A program made the translations under genes and the position numbers. A stretch of DNA of 64,000 bases from Helicobacter acinonychis (lineage in GTDB: Bacteria; Campylobacterota; Campylobacteria; Campylobacterales; Helicobacteraceae): positions 310,001 through 374,000 of the forward strand of contig NZ_UGIA01000001.1 in assembly GCF_900461455.1 (NCBI RefSeq), given 5' to 3'. Positions 40,160-48,748 of this stretch are shown here, piece after piece (positions within the stretch are counted from its first letter, which is position 1; every line of letters starts with the position of its first letter). The notes beneath the pieces were generated by a model, which saw only the letters and a program-made list of their open reading frames with translations, was not told where the DNA came from and searched no databases.

Positions 40160-42028
40160 ATGCGTTTGTTATGGTGTTGGGTGTTGGCATTATCGCTCTT
40201 TTTGAATCCTTTGAGGACCGAAGAGCAAGAGACAGATGCGTTGGATTTGTTTTTGATTTTCAATCAAATCAACCAGCTCAATCAGGTCATTGAGACCTAT
40301 AAAAAAGACCCTGAAAGAAGCGCTGAAATCTCTTTGTATAACGATCAAAAAAATGATTTGATTAAAAGCCTAACTTCTAAGGTCCTGAATGAAAGGGATA
40401 AGATTGGGATTGATATAAACCAAAATTTAAAAGAGCAAGAGAAAATCAAAAAACATTTAGCTAAAAGCATTAAGGGTCATGATTTCTACACTTTCATGAA
40501 AGACAGATTGTCTTTAGATATTTTGTTAGTGGATGAGATTTTATATCGTTTTATCGATAAGATCAGGAGCAGTATTGATATTTTTAGCGAACAAAAAGAT
40601 GTGGAAAATATCAGTAACGCTTTCCTTTTGCGTCTAGGGCAATTCAAACCCTACACTTTCCCTAAAAATTTAGACAATATCAAAATGCATGAATTGCAAG
40701 AAATGTATAGCGATTATGAATTGCGTTTGAACACTTATACTGAAGTCTTGCGTTATATCAAAAACCACCCTAAAGAAGTGCTTCCTAAAAACTTGATCAT
40801 GGAAGTGAATATGGATTTTGTGTTAAACAAAATCAGTAAGATCTTGCCTTTCACCACCCATAGTTTGCAAGTGAGTAAAATCGTGCTTTCTTTAACGATT
40901 TTAGTCGTATTGTTAGCTTTAAGGAAGTTAATCACTTTTCTTCTAGGCAAAATATTGGATTTTCTTTTTGAATTCATGCGGCGCAATAAAAAAATGCATA
41001 TCAATGTCCAAAGCAGCATTGTTTTACCGGTTTCTGTCTTTTTAGCGATATTCAGTTGCGATGTGGCTTTAGATATTTTCTATTACCCTAACGCATCGCC
41101 CCATAAATTTTCTATGTGGGTGGGCGCGGTGTATATCATGCTTTTAGCATGGCTAGTGATCGTGCTTTTTAAGGGGTATGGGGCGGCGTTAGTTACCAAT
41201 ATCGCTACCAAAAGCACGCACAATTTTAGAAAAGAAGTGATCAACTTGATTTTAAAAATCGTGTATTTTTTGATTTTTATTGTCGCGCTTTTAGGGGTTT
41301 TGAAACAATTAGGGTTTAATGTTTCAGCCATCATCGCTTCTTTAGGGATTGGTGGGTTAGCAGTGGCTTTAGCGGTTAAAGATGTGTTGGCGAATTTTTT
41401 TGCTTCTGTCATTTTATTATTAGACAATTCGTTTTCTCAAGGGGATTGGATTGTGTGCGGTGAAGTGGAGGGCACGGTGGTGGAAATGGGGTTAAGACGC
41501 ACCACGATCAGAGCTTTTGATAACGCTCTTTTGTCCGTGCCTAACTCAGAATTAGCCGGAAAGCCCATCAGAAACTGGAGCCGTCGTAAAGTGGGAAGGC
41601 GCATTAAAATGGAAATAGGCTTGACTTATAATTCTAGTCAAAGTGCTTTACAGCTTTGCGTGAAAGACATTAGAGAAATGTTAGAAAACCACCCTAAAAT
41701 CGCTAATGGATCCGATAGCGCTTTGCAAAATGTGAATGATTACCGCTACATGTTTAAAAAAGATATTGTCTCTATTGATGATTTTTTAGGGTATAAAAGC
41801 AATTTGTTTGTCTTTTTAGATCAATTTGCAGATAGCTCTATCAATATTTTAGTGTATTGCTTTTCTAAAACGGTGGTTTGGGGGGAGTGGCTAGAAGTCA
41901 AAGAAGATGTGATGCTAAAAATCATGGAAATTGTAGAAAAGCATCATTTGAGTTTTGCTTTCCCATCGCAGAGTTTGTATGTGGAGAGTTTGCCAAAAGT
42001 TAGCCTGAAAGAAAAGGCTAAAATCTAA
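40160..42028 (+). CDS. Large MscS-family mechanosensitive ion channel
   Basis: From ATG 40160 the protein has 622 residues, with a signal-like N-terminus (MRLLWCWVLALSLFLNP). A long periplasmic helical domain is followed by several membrane helices and the MscS core: the pore helix with small residues (IIASLGIGGLAVALAVKDVLANFFASVIL), then the beta domain (GDWIVCGEVEGTVVEMGLRRTTIRAFDN and PNSELAGKPIRNWSR). It releases solutes in hypo-osmotic shock. An alternative ATG at 40148 exists. A second, shorter MscS lies at 59740-60564. Confidence 0.9.
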   Translation: MRLLWCWVLALSLFLNPLRTEEQETDALDLFLIFNQINQLNQVIETYKKDPERSAEISLYNDQKNDLIKSLTSKVLNERDKIGIDINQNLKEQEKIKKHLAKSIKGHDFYTFMKDRLSLDILLVDEILYRFIDKIRSSIDIFSEQKDVENISNAFLLRLGQFKPYTFPKNLDNIKMHELQEMYSDYELRLNTYTEVLRYIKNHPKEVLPKNLIMEVNMDFVLNKISKILPFTTHSLQVSKIVLSLTILVVLLALRKLITFLLGKILDFLFEFMRRNKKMHINVQSSIVLPVSVFLAIFSCDVALDIFYYPNASPHKFSMWVGAVYIMLLAWLVIVLFKGYGAALVTNIATKSTHNFRKEVINLILKIVYFLIFIVALLGVLKQLGFNVSAIIASLGIGGLAVALAVKDVLANFFASVILLLDNSFSQGDWIVCGEVEGTVVEMGLRRTTIRAFDNALLSVPNSELAGKPIRNWSRRKVGRRIKMEIGLTYNSSQSALQLCVKDIREMLENHPKIANGSDSALQNVNDYRYMFKKDIVSIDDFLGYKSNLFVFLDQFADSSINILVYCFSKTVVWGEWLEVKEDVMLKIMEIVEKHHLSFAFPSQSLYVESLPKVSLKEKAKI

Positions 42029-42030
42029 AA

Positions 42031-43200
42031 TTATTGATAAATGTATTCTTTGGTTAAAGGGAATGTGTTATCCACGCTGTTAGTTAAAAGCAATTGGAAT
42101 AAATCTGCACTCCCTACCCTAAAAGCCGATGCACAAGTCCTTAAATACAAATCCCACATGCGGATAAACCTTTCATCATAGCCGAGTCTTTTCACCTTGT
42201 CTAAATTGTGGTTAAAGTTGTCCCACCAAATGTCTAAAGTCTTAGCGTAATGGATGCGTAAGCTTTCAGCCATCAGCAAGTGGAAATCGCATTCGCTCAT
42301 CACGCTCATCACTTCTCTTAAAGAGGGCAAGTAGCCGCCCGGGAAAATGTATTTATCCACCCAAGCGTTAGTCTCGCCCTCAAAACAGCATAAAATAGAG
42401 TGGAGCAAAAACATCCCACCCGTTTTTAACACTTCTTTAACTTTTTTGAAATAAAAGGGTAGATTATCCTTACCCACATGCTCAAACATGCCCACACTCA
42501 CCACCTTGTCAAAGCGGTATAACCGCCCATCTAAATCCTGGTAATTCAATAATTTGATCGTGACTCTATCTTCTAATCCTAGCTCTTGGACTTGTTTGTT
42601 AGCCTGTTTGTATTGCTCATTAGAAATGGTGATCCCCATCACTTCTGCCCCATATTCTTGCGCAGCTTTTATGGAGAGATAGCCCCAACCACAGCCTATA
42701 TCCAATAGTTTTTCGCCTTGTTTTAAATGGAGCTTTTTTAAAGTGTGATCTAATTTTTGGAGTTGGGCGGTATGAAGAGTGTCATCGTCCTTTTTAAAAT
42801 AAGCGCATGAATAACTTAAGGTTTCATCTAACCAAATAGAATAAAAGTCATTCCCTAAATCGTAGTGTTTAGAAATGTTGGAGCTTTCTTTAAGGGGTTT
42901 TTGAATAGCTTTAGCGCTATCATGTTTATGTAAATGTTTATAATTGGTTTGCAAATACAAAGAATGCATCACCTCATCCATAGAGCCTTCAATATCAATC
43001 ACGCCGTCCATATAAGCCTCAGCAATCGTTAAAGACATGTCTTTTTTAATATCGCTAAATTTTAGGGGGCGGTGGATTTTAAGGGTGAATTTAGGCGAAT
43101 GTTCGCCATTCCTATAAACGCTATTATCCCAAAAAACAACCTGATAATCGCCGTTTTTCCATTGTTTAAACATGCTTTTGAGCAAAAATTTTGAAATCAT
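42031..43200 (-). CDS. cfa: Cyclopropane-fatty-acyl-phospholipid synthase
   Basis: The 389-residue protein has an N-terminal lipid-binding domain and an SAM-binding core LLDIGCGWGYLSIKAA, with ISKHYDLGNDFYSIWLDETLSYSCAYF upstream (conserved substrate loop). It converts unsaturated acyl chains to cyclopropane forms, abundant in H. pylori membranes and linked to acid and drug tolerance. It is convergent with the mscS gene, with only two bases between stops. Confidence 0.95.
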   Translation of the reverse strand: MISKFLLKSMFKQWKNGDYQVVFWDNSVYRNGEHSPKFTLKIHRPLKFSDIKKDMSLTIAEAYMDGVIDIEGSMDEVMHSLYLQTNYKHLHKHDSAKAIQKPLKESSNISKHYDLGNDFYSIWLDETLSYSCAYFKKDDDTLHTAQLQKLDHTLKKLHLKQGEKLLDIGCGWGYLSIKAAQEYGAEVMGITISNEQYKQANKQVQELGLEDRVTIKLLNYQDLDGRLYRFDKVVSVGMFEHVGKDNLPFYFKKVKEVLKTGGMFLLHSILCCFEGETNAWVDKYIFPGGYLPSLREVMSVMSECDFHLLMAESLRIHYAKTLDIWWDNFNHNLDKVKRLGYDERFIRMWDLYLRTCASAFRVGSADLFQLLLTNSVDNTFPLTKEYIYQ

Positions 43201-43241
43201 CTGCGCGTCCTTAATTTATATTCAATTCTTTTTGAGCGTTA

Positions 43242-43247
43242 ATTATA
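43242..43247 (-). promoter_or_regulatory. -10 box of cfa
   Basis: TATAAT on the minus strand lies 42 bases before the cfa start, in the divergent region shared with metG. Confidence 0.55.
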
Positions 43248-43376
43248 ATGCATTTTCTATAAATAAAATAAGCATCAATTTAACCTCTAGCCTCTAAATT
43301 GCATGGCTTTATTTTCAAAAGCATGTTAAAATTAATGCGAATTTCTAAAACAAATTAAGGTAACGCTATTACAAAA

Positions 43377-45308
43377 ATGCAAAAATCACTGATCACAACC
43401 CCCATTTATTATGTGAATGATATCCCCCATATTGGTCATGCTTATACGACTTTGATTGCAGACACTCTAAAGAAGTATTACACGCTTCAAGGCGAAGAAG
43501 TCTTTTTTTTAACTGGCACCGATGAGCATGGGCAAAAGATTGAACAAAGCGCGAAATTAAGAAATCAAAGCCCTAAAGCTTACGCCGATAGCATTAGCGC
43601 GATTTTTAAAAACCAATGGGATTTTTTCAATTTAGATTATGATGGTTTTATCCGCACCACAGATAATGAACATCAAAAATGCGTGCAAAACGCTTTTGAA
43701 ATCATGTTTGAAAAAGGGGATATTTATAAAGGTACTTATAGTGGGTATTATTGCGTGAGTTGTGAGAGTTATTGCGCGATCTCTAAAGCGGATAATACAA
43801 ACAATAAAGTCTTATGCCCTGATTGTTTGAGAGAGACCACGCTTTTAGAAGAAGAGAGTTATTTTTTTAGATTGAGTGCATATGAAAAACCTTTATTAGA
43901 GTTTTATGCCAAAAACCCTGAAGTGATCTTGCCCATTTATCGTAAAAATGAAGTCACTTCTTTTATTGAACAAGGCTTGTTGGATCTATCTATCACGCGC
44001 ACAAGCTTTGAATGGGGCATTCTTTTACCTAAAAAAATGAATGATCCTAAACATGTGGTGTATGTTTGGCTAGACGCTTTATTGAATTATGCGAGCGCGT
44101 TGGGGTATTTGAATGGTTTAGAAAATAAAATGGTGCATTTTGAGTGCGCTAGGCATATTGTGGGTAAGGATATTTTACGCTTCCATGCCATTTATTGGCC
44201 AGCCTTTTTGATGAGCTTGGGTTTGCCTTTATTCAAACAGCTTTGCGTGCATGGGTGGTGGACGATAGAGGGCGTGAAAATGAGTAAGAGCTTGGGTAAT
44301 GTTTTAGACGCTCAAAAGCTTGCTATGGAGTATGGGATTGAAGAATTGCGCTATTTTTTATTGCGTGAAGTACCTTTTGGGCAAGATGGGGATTTTTCTA
44401 AAAAAGCGTTAGTAGAAAGGATCAACGCCAATTTGAACAACGATTTGGGGAATTTATTGAATCGTTTGTTAGGCATGGCTAAAAAATATTTTAACTATTC
44501 TTTAAAAAGCGAAAAAATCACCACATATTACCCTAAAGAGTTAGAAAAAGTGCATCAAATTTTAGATAACGCTAACTCTTTTGTGCCTAAAATGCAATTG
44601 CATAAAGCGTTAGAAGAATTGTTTGGCGTTTATGATTTTTTAAACAAACTCATCGCTAAAGAAGAGCCATGGGTTTTGCATAAAAACAACGAATCAGAAA
44701 AATTAGAAGCCTTATTGAGTTTGATTGCAAACGCGCTTTTACAATCAAGCTTTTTACTCTATGCGTTCATGCCAAAGAGTGCTATGAAATTAGCGAGCGC
44801 TTTTAATGTAAAAATCACGCCCACAAATTACGAACGCTTTTTCAAGTCTAAAAATTTACAAGATATAATCTTGCAAGACACCGAGCCCTTATTCTCTAAA
44901 ATGGAAAAAGTGGGGGAAACAACCCCAGCCAAAAAAGAAGAAGAAAAAACGCCAGAAGAAAAAACCCCACAAAAACAAGAAAACTATATCAGTATTGATG
45001 ATTTCAAAAAAGTAGAAATTAAAGTGGGGCTTATCAAAGAGGCTCAAAGGGTTGAAAAGTCCAATAAATTACTGCGCTTAAAGGTGGATTTAGGTGAAAA
45101 TCGTTTGAGGCAGATTATTTCAGGGATCGCTTTGGATTATGAGCCTGAAAATTTAATCGGTCAAATGGTGTGCGTGGTGGCTAATTTAAAATCCGCAAAG
45201 CTTATGGGCGAAATGAGTGAGGGCATGATTTTAGCGGTGCGAGATAATGACAGTTTGGCCTTAATTAGCCCCACAAAAGAAAAAACCGCAGGAAGTCTCA
45301 TTAGCTAA
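43377..45308 (+). CDS. metG: Methionyl-tRNA synthetase
   Basis: The 643-residue class I enzyme has the HIGH-like PHIGHAYTT at residues 12-20, a zinc knuckle (CVSCESYC and CPDC), the KMSKSLGN loop and a C-terminal OB-fold tRNA-binding domain (KVEIKVGLIKEAQRVEKSNK). A charged linker (KKEEEKTPEEKTPQKQ) joins the domains. It charges tRNA-Met. Confidence 0.97.
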   Translation: MQKSLITTPIYYVNDIPHIGHAYTTLIADTLKKYYTLQGEEVFFLTGTDEHGQKIEQSAKLRNQSPKAYADSISAIFKNQWDFFNLDYDGFIRTTDNEHQKCVQNAFEIMFEKGDIYKGTYSGYYCVSCESYCAISKADNTNNKVLCPDCLRETTLLEEESYFFRLSAYEKPLLEFYAKNPEVILPIYRKNEVTSFIEQGLLDLSITRTSFEWGILLPKKMNDPKHVVYVWLDALLNYASALGYLNGLENKMVHFECARHIVGKDILRFHAIYWPAFLMSLGLPLFKQLCVHGWWTIEGVKMSKSLGNVLDAQKLAMEYGIEELRYFLLREVPFGQDGDFSKKALVERINANLNNDLGNLLNRLLGMAKKYFNYSLKSEKITTYYPKELEKVHQILDNANSFVPKMQLHKALEELFGVYDFLNKLIAKEEPWVLHKNNESEKLEALLSLIANALLQSSFLLYAFMPKSAMKLASAFNVKITPTNYERFFKSKNLQDIILQDTEPLFSKMEKVGETTPAKKEEEKTPEEKTPQKQENYISIDDFKKVEIKVGLIKEAQRVEKSNKLLRLKVDLGENRLRQIISGIALDYEPENLIGQMVCVVANLKSAKLMGEMSEGMILAVRDNDSLALISPTKEKTAGSLIS

Positions 45309-46316
45309 ATGCGATTAGGGGTGAATGAAGCGGTAGAGTTGAGTTTGGGCGAATTGCAAAACACGCCCTCAATCAGCTATTTTAATTCTATTGTTTTGTC
45401 TTTAAACAAGGTGCAAAAAGGCTCTTTATTTGCCGCTAAAGATCATGCATTCATTCCTAAAGCTTTAGAATTAGGGGCTTATGGGATTTTATACACAGGA
45501 GAGTATCCTTTAAGCGATAGAGATGTGGCATGGATCAAGCTTAAAGACATAGAGCATTCTTTGAATCATTTGTTTAAATTTTGTTTGTTGAATGAGCGTG
45601 TGGTTGGAGTGTTATTAAGTCCTATAGAATTAGAGATCGCTTCTAAAATTATAGTGAGCGAATTTGTGTGGTGTTTGAAAGAGAGTCTTGAAGATTTATT
45701 CATTTTAGAGGGGTGTAAAATAGCGTTTTTTGATAGATTGGAGTGGCTTCATTTGTTTTATAAGCAAGAGCGTTTAGAAGAAGACTTAAAAGAAAGCGAT
45801 TTGATTGTTCTTAACCAATCCTTTTTTTGCAGCGCTTTAGTTTATGAAAAACAAGAGCATGAATTAAAGATGCCATGCATCTTTTTAGAGCCTTTAAAAA
45901 GGGTGATCCGATTGTGCGAGAAATTAAAAATTGAATTTGACTTGAATCTTTTAGGTAAAAAAGAATATTTTTTAGATCATTGCAAACCCTTTTTTGTGAA
46001 TAAAAATTTAGAAATAGCTCCTTATGGGACAACAGCAAGGGTGATTGTCGCTGAGAGTTCAAAAGAATTGTTTGAAATGCTGCTTCAAAAAGCCCTTGAG
46101 ACTTTATCGTGGGGGAAAATTGTCGTGTTTTATCGTAAAAATAGCGTGGTTTTTTTTGAAAAAGCCAACTCTTATTTTTACACCACTCAAAACAATTTAA
46201 AAGAGCAATTAAAAAATTTAGCGTTTAATTTCGCTTTTATTTATGGGATTAGCCCCAATCATTTAGAATCCCTTTTAAACCCCCCTCTTTTTAAAAAAAC
46301 CCCCACGCTATGGTAA
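45309..46316 (+). CDS. Protein of unknown function with MurE/MurF N-domain-like segment
   Basis: The 335-residue protein starts on the base after the metG stop. The N-terminal SLNKVQKGSLFAAKDHAFIPKALELGAYGILY resembles the UDP-MurNAc-binding domain of Mur ligases (pattern ...GxLFxAxxxxxxxxxFixxAxxxGA). No GxxGKT-type P-loop follows, so it is not an active ligase of that family. It corresponds to HP0418. Coupled to metG and cmoB; function unknown. Confidence 0.7.
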   Translation: MRLGVNEAVELSLGELQNTPSISYFNSIVLSLNKVQKGSLFAAKDHAFIPKALELGAYGILYTGEYPLSDRDVAWIKLKDIEHSLNHLFKFCLLNERVVGVLLSPIELEIASKIIVSEFVWCLKESLEDLFILEGCKIAFFDRLEWLHLFYKQERLEEDLKESDLIVLNQSFFCSALVYEKQEHELKMPCIFLEPLKRVIRLCEKLKIEFDLNLLGKKEYFLDHCKPFFVNKNLEIAPYGTTARVIVAESSKELFEMLLQKALETLSWGKIVVFYRKNSVVFFEKANSYFYTTQNNLKEQLKNLAFNFAFIYGISPNHLESLLNPPLFKKTPTLW

Positions 46317-46319
46317 GTC

Positions 46320-47108
46320 ATGCTTATTTGTAACGATAACCTCAATCAAAAAACCCTTTTAGAAGAAATCATGGCGTTAAGGCCATGGCGTAAAGGTCCT
46401 TTTGAAATTTCTAAGATCAAGATTGATAGCGAATGGGATAGCTCTATTAAATGGGATCTAGTCAAGAACGCCACTTCTTTAAAAGATAAAATCGTCGCTG
46501 ATGTGGGTTGCAATAATGGCTATTACTTGTTTAAGATGCTAGAGCATGGGCCTAAAAGTTTGGTGGGGTTTGATCCGGGCGTTTTAGTCAAAAAACAATT
46601 TGAATTTTTAGCCCCCTTTTTTGATAAAGAAAAAAAAATCATCTACAAGTCTTTAGGGGTGGAGGATTTGAATGAAAAATACCCTAACGCTTTTGATGTC
46701 ATTTTTTGTTTAGGGGTGCTATACCATAGAAAAAGCCCACTAGAAACTTTAAAAGCCTTGTATCATGCTTTGAAAATAGGGGGGGAGTTGGTGTTGGATA
46801 CGCTCATTATTGATTCGCCCCTAGACATTGCCCTTTGCCCTAAAAAAACTTATGCTAAAATGAAAAACGCTTATTTTATCCCTAGTATTAGTGCGCTAAA
46901 AGGGTGGTGTGAAAGGGTAGGGTTTGGAGATTTTGAAATCATTAGCGTTTTAAAGACTACGCCTAAAGAACAGCGTAAAACGGATTTTATTTTGGGGCAA
47001 AGTTTGGAAGATTTTTTGGATAAAAAAGATCATTCTAAAACTTTAGAGGGGTATGACGCCCCTTTGAGAGGGTATTTTAAAATGCTTAAATCATCAAGCA
47101 AGCGTTAG
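46320..47108 (+). CDS. cmoB: tRNA U34 carboxymethyltransferase
   Basis: The 262-residue SAM-dependent enzyme has VADVGCNNGYYLFKML (motif I), the N-terminal MALRPWRKGPFEI and FCLGVLYHRKSPLETLKALY, all typical of CmoB. It uses carboxy-SAM to make 5-oxyacetyluridine at the wobble base of tRNAs. It is shorter than the E. coli enzyme (323), as usual in epsilonproteobacteria. Confidence 0.9.
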   Translation: MLICNDNLNQKTLLEEIMALRPWRKGPFEISKIKIDSEWDSSIKWDLVKNATSLKDKIVADVGCNNGYYLFKMLEHGPKSLVGFDPGVLVKKQFEFLAPFFDKEKKIIYKSLGVEDLNEKYPNAFDVIFCLGVLYHRKSPLETLKALYHALKIGGELVLDTLIIDSPLDIALCPKKTYAKMKNAYFIPSISALKGWCERVGFGDFEIISVLKTTPKEQRKTDFILGQSLEDFLDKKDHSKTLEGYDAPLRGYFKMLKSSSKR

Positions 47109-47129
47109 TTTAAATAAAGGATTAAGATC

Positions 47130-47558
47130 ATGCAAGAAATAATCACTCATGTGGATTATGACTCTTTACAAACTTGTAAGAATTTTCATTCAAGCGTGAG
47201 TGGGGAATTGATCGTTTTAGAAAAAGATATAGCCCATGTGCGTTTTAAAGGTAATGAAAGCATGGTGTATGAAGAAAATTTTGTGCATGCAGGCTTTGTG
47301 CTAACCGCATGCAATTATGCGGCCTTATGCGCGTTGAATAAAAAATACAGCGTGGTGGTTTCTAATAACATCAATTTTTATGCCCCCCTAGAATTGAATC
47401 AAGAAGCACTCATTAAAGCGCAAGTCGTTCAAGATGGCGTGAAAAAAGCTGAAATAAAAATAGAGGCGTTTGTGTTAGACATTCAGGTTTTAGAGGGAAT
47501 GATAGAAGTGGTGGTGTTTGATAAAAAGCCTTTTAAATTTAATTTTAAAGAAGAGTAG
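47130..47558 (+). CDS. Hotdog-fold thioesterase-like protein
   Basis: The 142-residue protein has a hotdog-fold pattern: a central helix (NFVHAGFVLTACNYAALCAL) followed by beta strands VSNNINFYAPL and ALIKAQVVQDG. It corresponds to HP0420, reported to have acyl-CoA thioesterase activity as I recall. It lies between cmoB and the cholesterol glucosyltransferase gene; a role in lipid metabolism is possible. Confidence 0.75.
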   Translation: MQEIITHVDYDSLQTCKNFHSSVSGELIVLEKDIAHVRFKGNESMVYEENFVHAGFVLTACNYAALCALNKKYSVVVSNNINFYAPLELNQEALIKAQVVQDGVKKAEIKIEAFVLDIQVLEGMIEVVVFDKKPFKFNFKEE

Positions 47559-47564
47559 TTGTGA

Positions 47565-48737
47565 ATGGTTATTGTTTTAGTTGTGGATAGCTTTAAAGAC
47601 ACCAGTAATGGCACTTCTATGACAGCATTTCGTTTTTTTGAAGCGTTGAAAAAAAGAGGGCATGCAATGAGAGTGGTCGCCCCTCATGTGGATAATTTAG
47701 GGAATGAAGAAGAGGGGTATTACAACCTTAAAGAACGCTACATTCCTTTAGTTACAGAAGTTTCACACAGACAGCACATTCTTTTTGCTAAGCCGGATGA
47801 AAAAATTCTAAGAAAGGCCTTTAAGGGAGCGGATATGATCCACACTTACTTGCCTTTTTTGCTAGAAAAAGAAGCCGTAAAAATTGCACGAGAAATGCAA
47901 GTGCCTTACATTGGCTCTTTCCATTTACAGCCAGAGCATATTTCTTATAACATGAAATTAGGGCAATTTTCTTGGTTGAATAAAATGCTTTTTTCGTGGT
48001 TTAAATCTTCGCATTATCGCTATATCCACCACATCCATTGCCCCTCAAAATTCATTGTAGAAGAATTAGAAAAATATAATTATGGAGGGAAAAAATACGC
48101 TATCTCTAATGGCTTTGATCCCATGTTTAAATGCAATCAAGAGCAAAAAAGCCTTTTTGACATGACACCCTTTAAAATCGCTATGGTAGGGCGCTATTCT
48201 AACGAAAAAAATCAAAGCGTTTTAATCAAAGCGATTGCTTTAAGCCGATACAAACAAGATATTGTGTTGTTATTAAAAGGCAAAGGGCCTGATGAGAAAA
48301 AAATCAAACTTCTAGTCCAAAAATTAGGCGTAAAAACGGAGTTTGGGTTTGTCAATTCCAATGAATTATTAGAGATTTTAAAAACTTGCACCCTTTATGT
48401 GCATACAGCCAATGTAGAAAGCGAAGCGATTGCATGCTTAGAAGCCATTAGTGTAGGGATTGTTCCTATTATTGCTAATAGCCCTTTAAGCGCGACTAGG
48501 CAATTCGCGCTAGATGAACGATCTTTATTTGAACCTAATAACGCTAAAGATTTGAGCGTTAAAATAGATTGGTGGCTAGAAAACAAGCTTGAAAGAGAAA
48601 AAATGCAGGGCGAATACGCTAAAAGCGCTTTAAACTACACTTTAGAAAATTCAGTCATTCAAATTGAAAAAGTTTATGGAGAAGCGATCAAGGATTTTAA
48701 AAACAACCCCAACCTCTTTAAAACTCTAGCGCGATAA
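47565..48737 (+). CDS. cgt: Cholesterol alpha-glucosyltransferase
   Basis: The 390-residue GT4-family retaining glycosyltransferase has GRYSNEKNQSVLIKAI at the start of the C-terminal Rossmann domain and the E-x7-E motif in ESEAIACLEA. By sequence and neighbours it is HP0421 (capJ), which transfers glucose from UDP-glucose to host-derived cholesterol at the inner membrane. Glucosylated cholesterol helps immune evasion. The length equals the characterised enzyme. Confidence 0.93.
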   Translation: MVIVLVVDSFKDTSNGTSMTAFRFFEALKKRGHAMRVVAPHVDNLGNEEEGYYNLKERYIPLVTEVSHRQHILFAKPDEKILRKAFKGADMIHTYLPFLLEKEAVKIAREMQVPYIGSFHLQPEHISYNMKLGQFSWLNKMLFSWFKSSHYRYIHHIHCPSKFIVEELEKYNYGGKKYAISNGFDPMFKCNQEQKSLFDMTPFKIAMVGRYSNEKNQSVLIKAIALSRYKQDIVLLLKGKGPDEKKIKLLVQKLGVKTEFGFVNSNELLEILKTCTLYVHTANVESEAIACLEAISVGIVPIIANSPLSATRQFALDERSLFEPNNAKDLSVKIDWWLENKLEREKMQGEYAKSALNYTLENSVIQIEKVYGEAIKDFKNNPNLFKTLAR

Positions 48738-48748
48738 AAGGATAAAAG

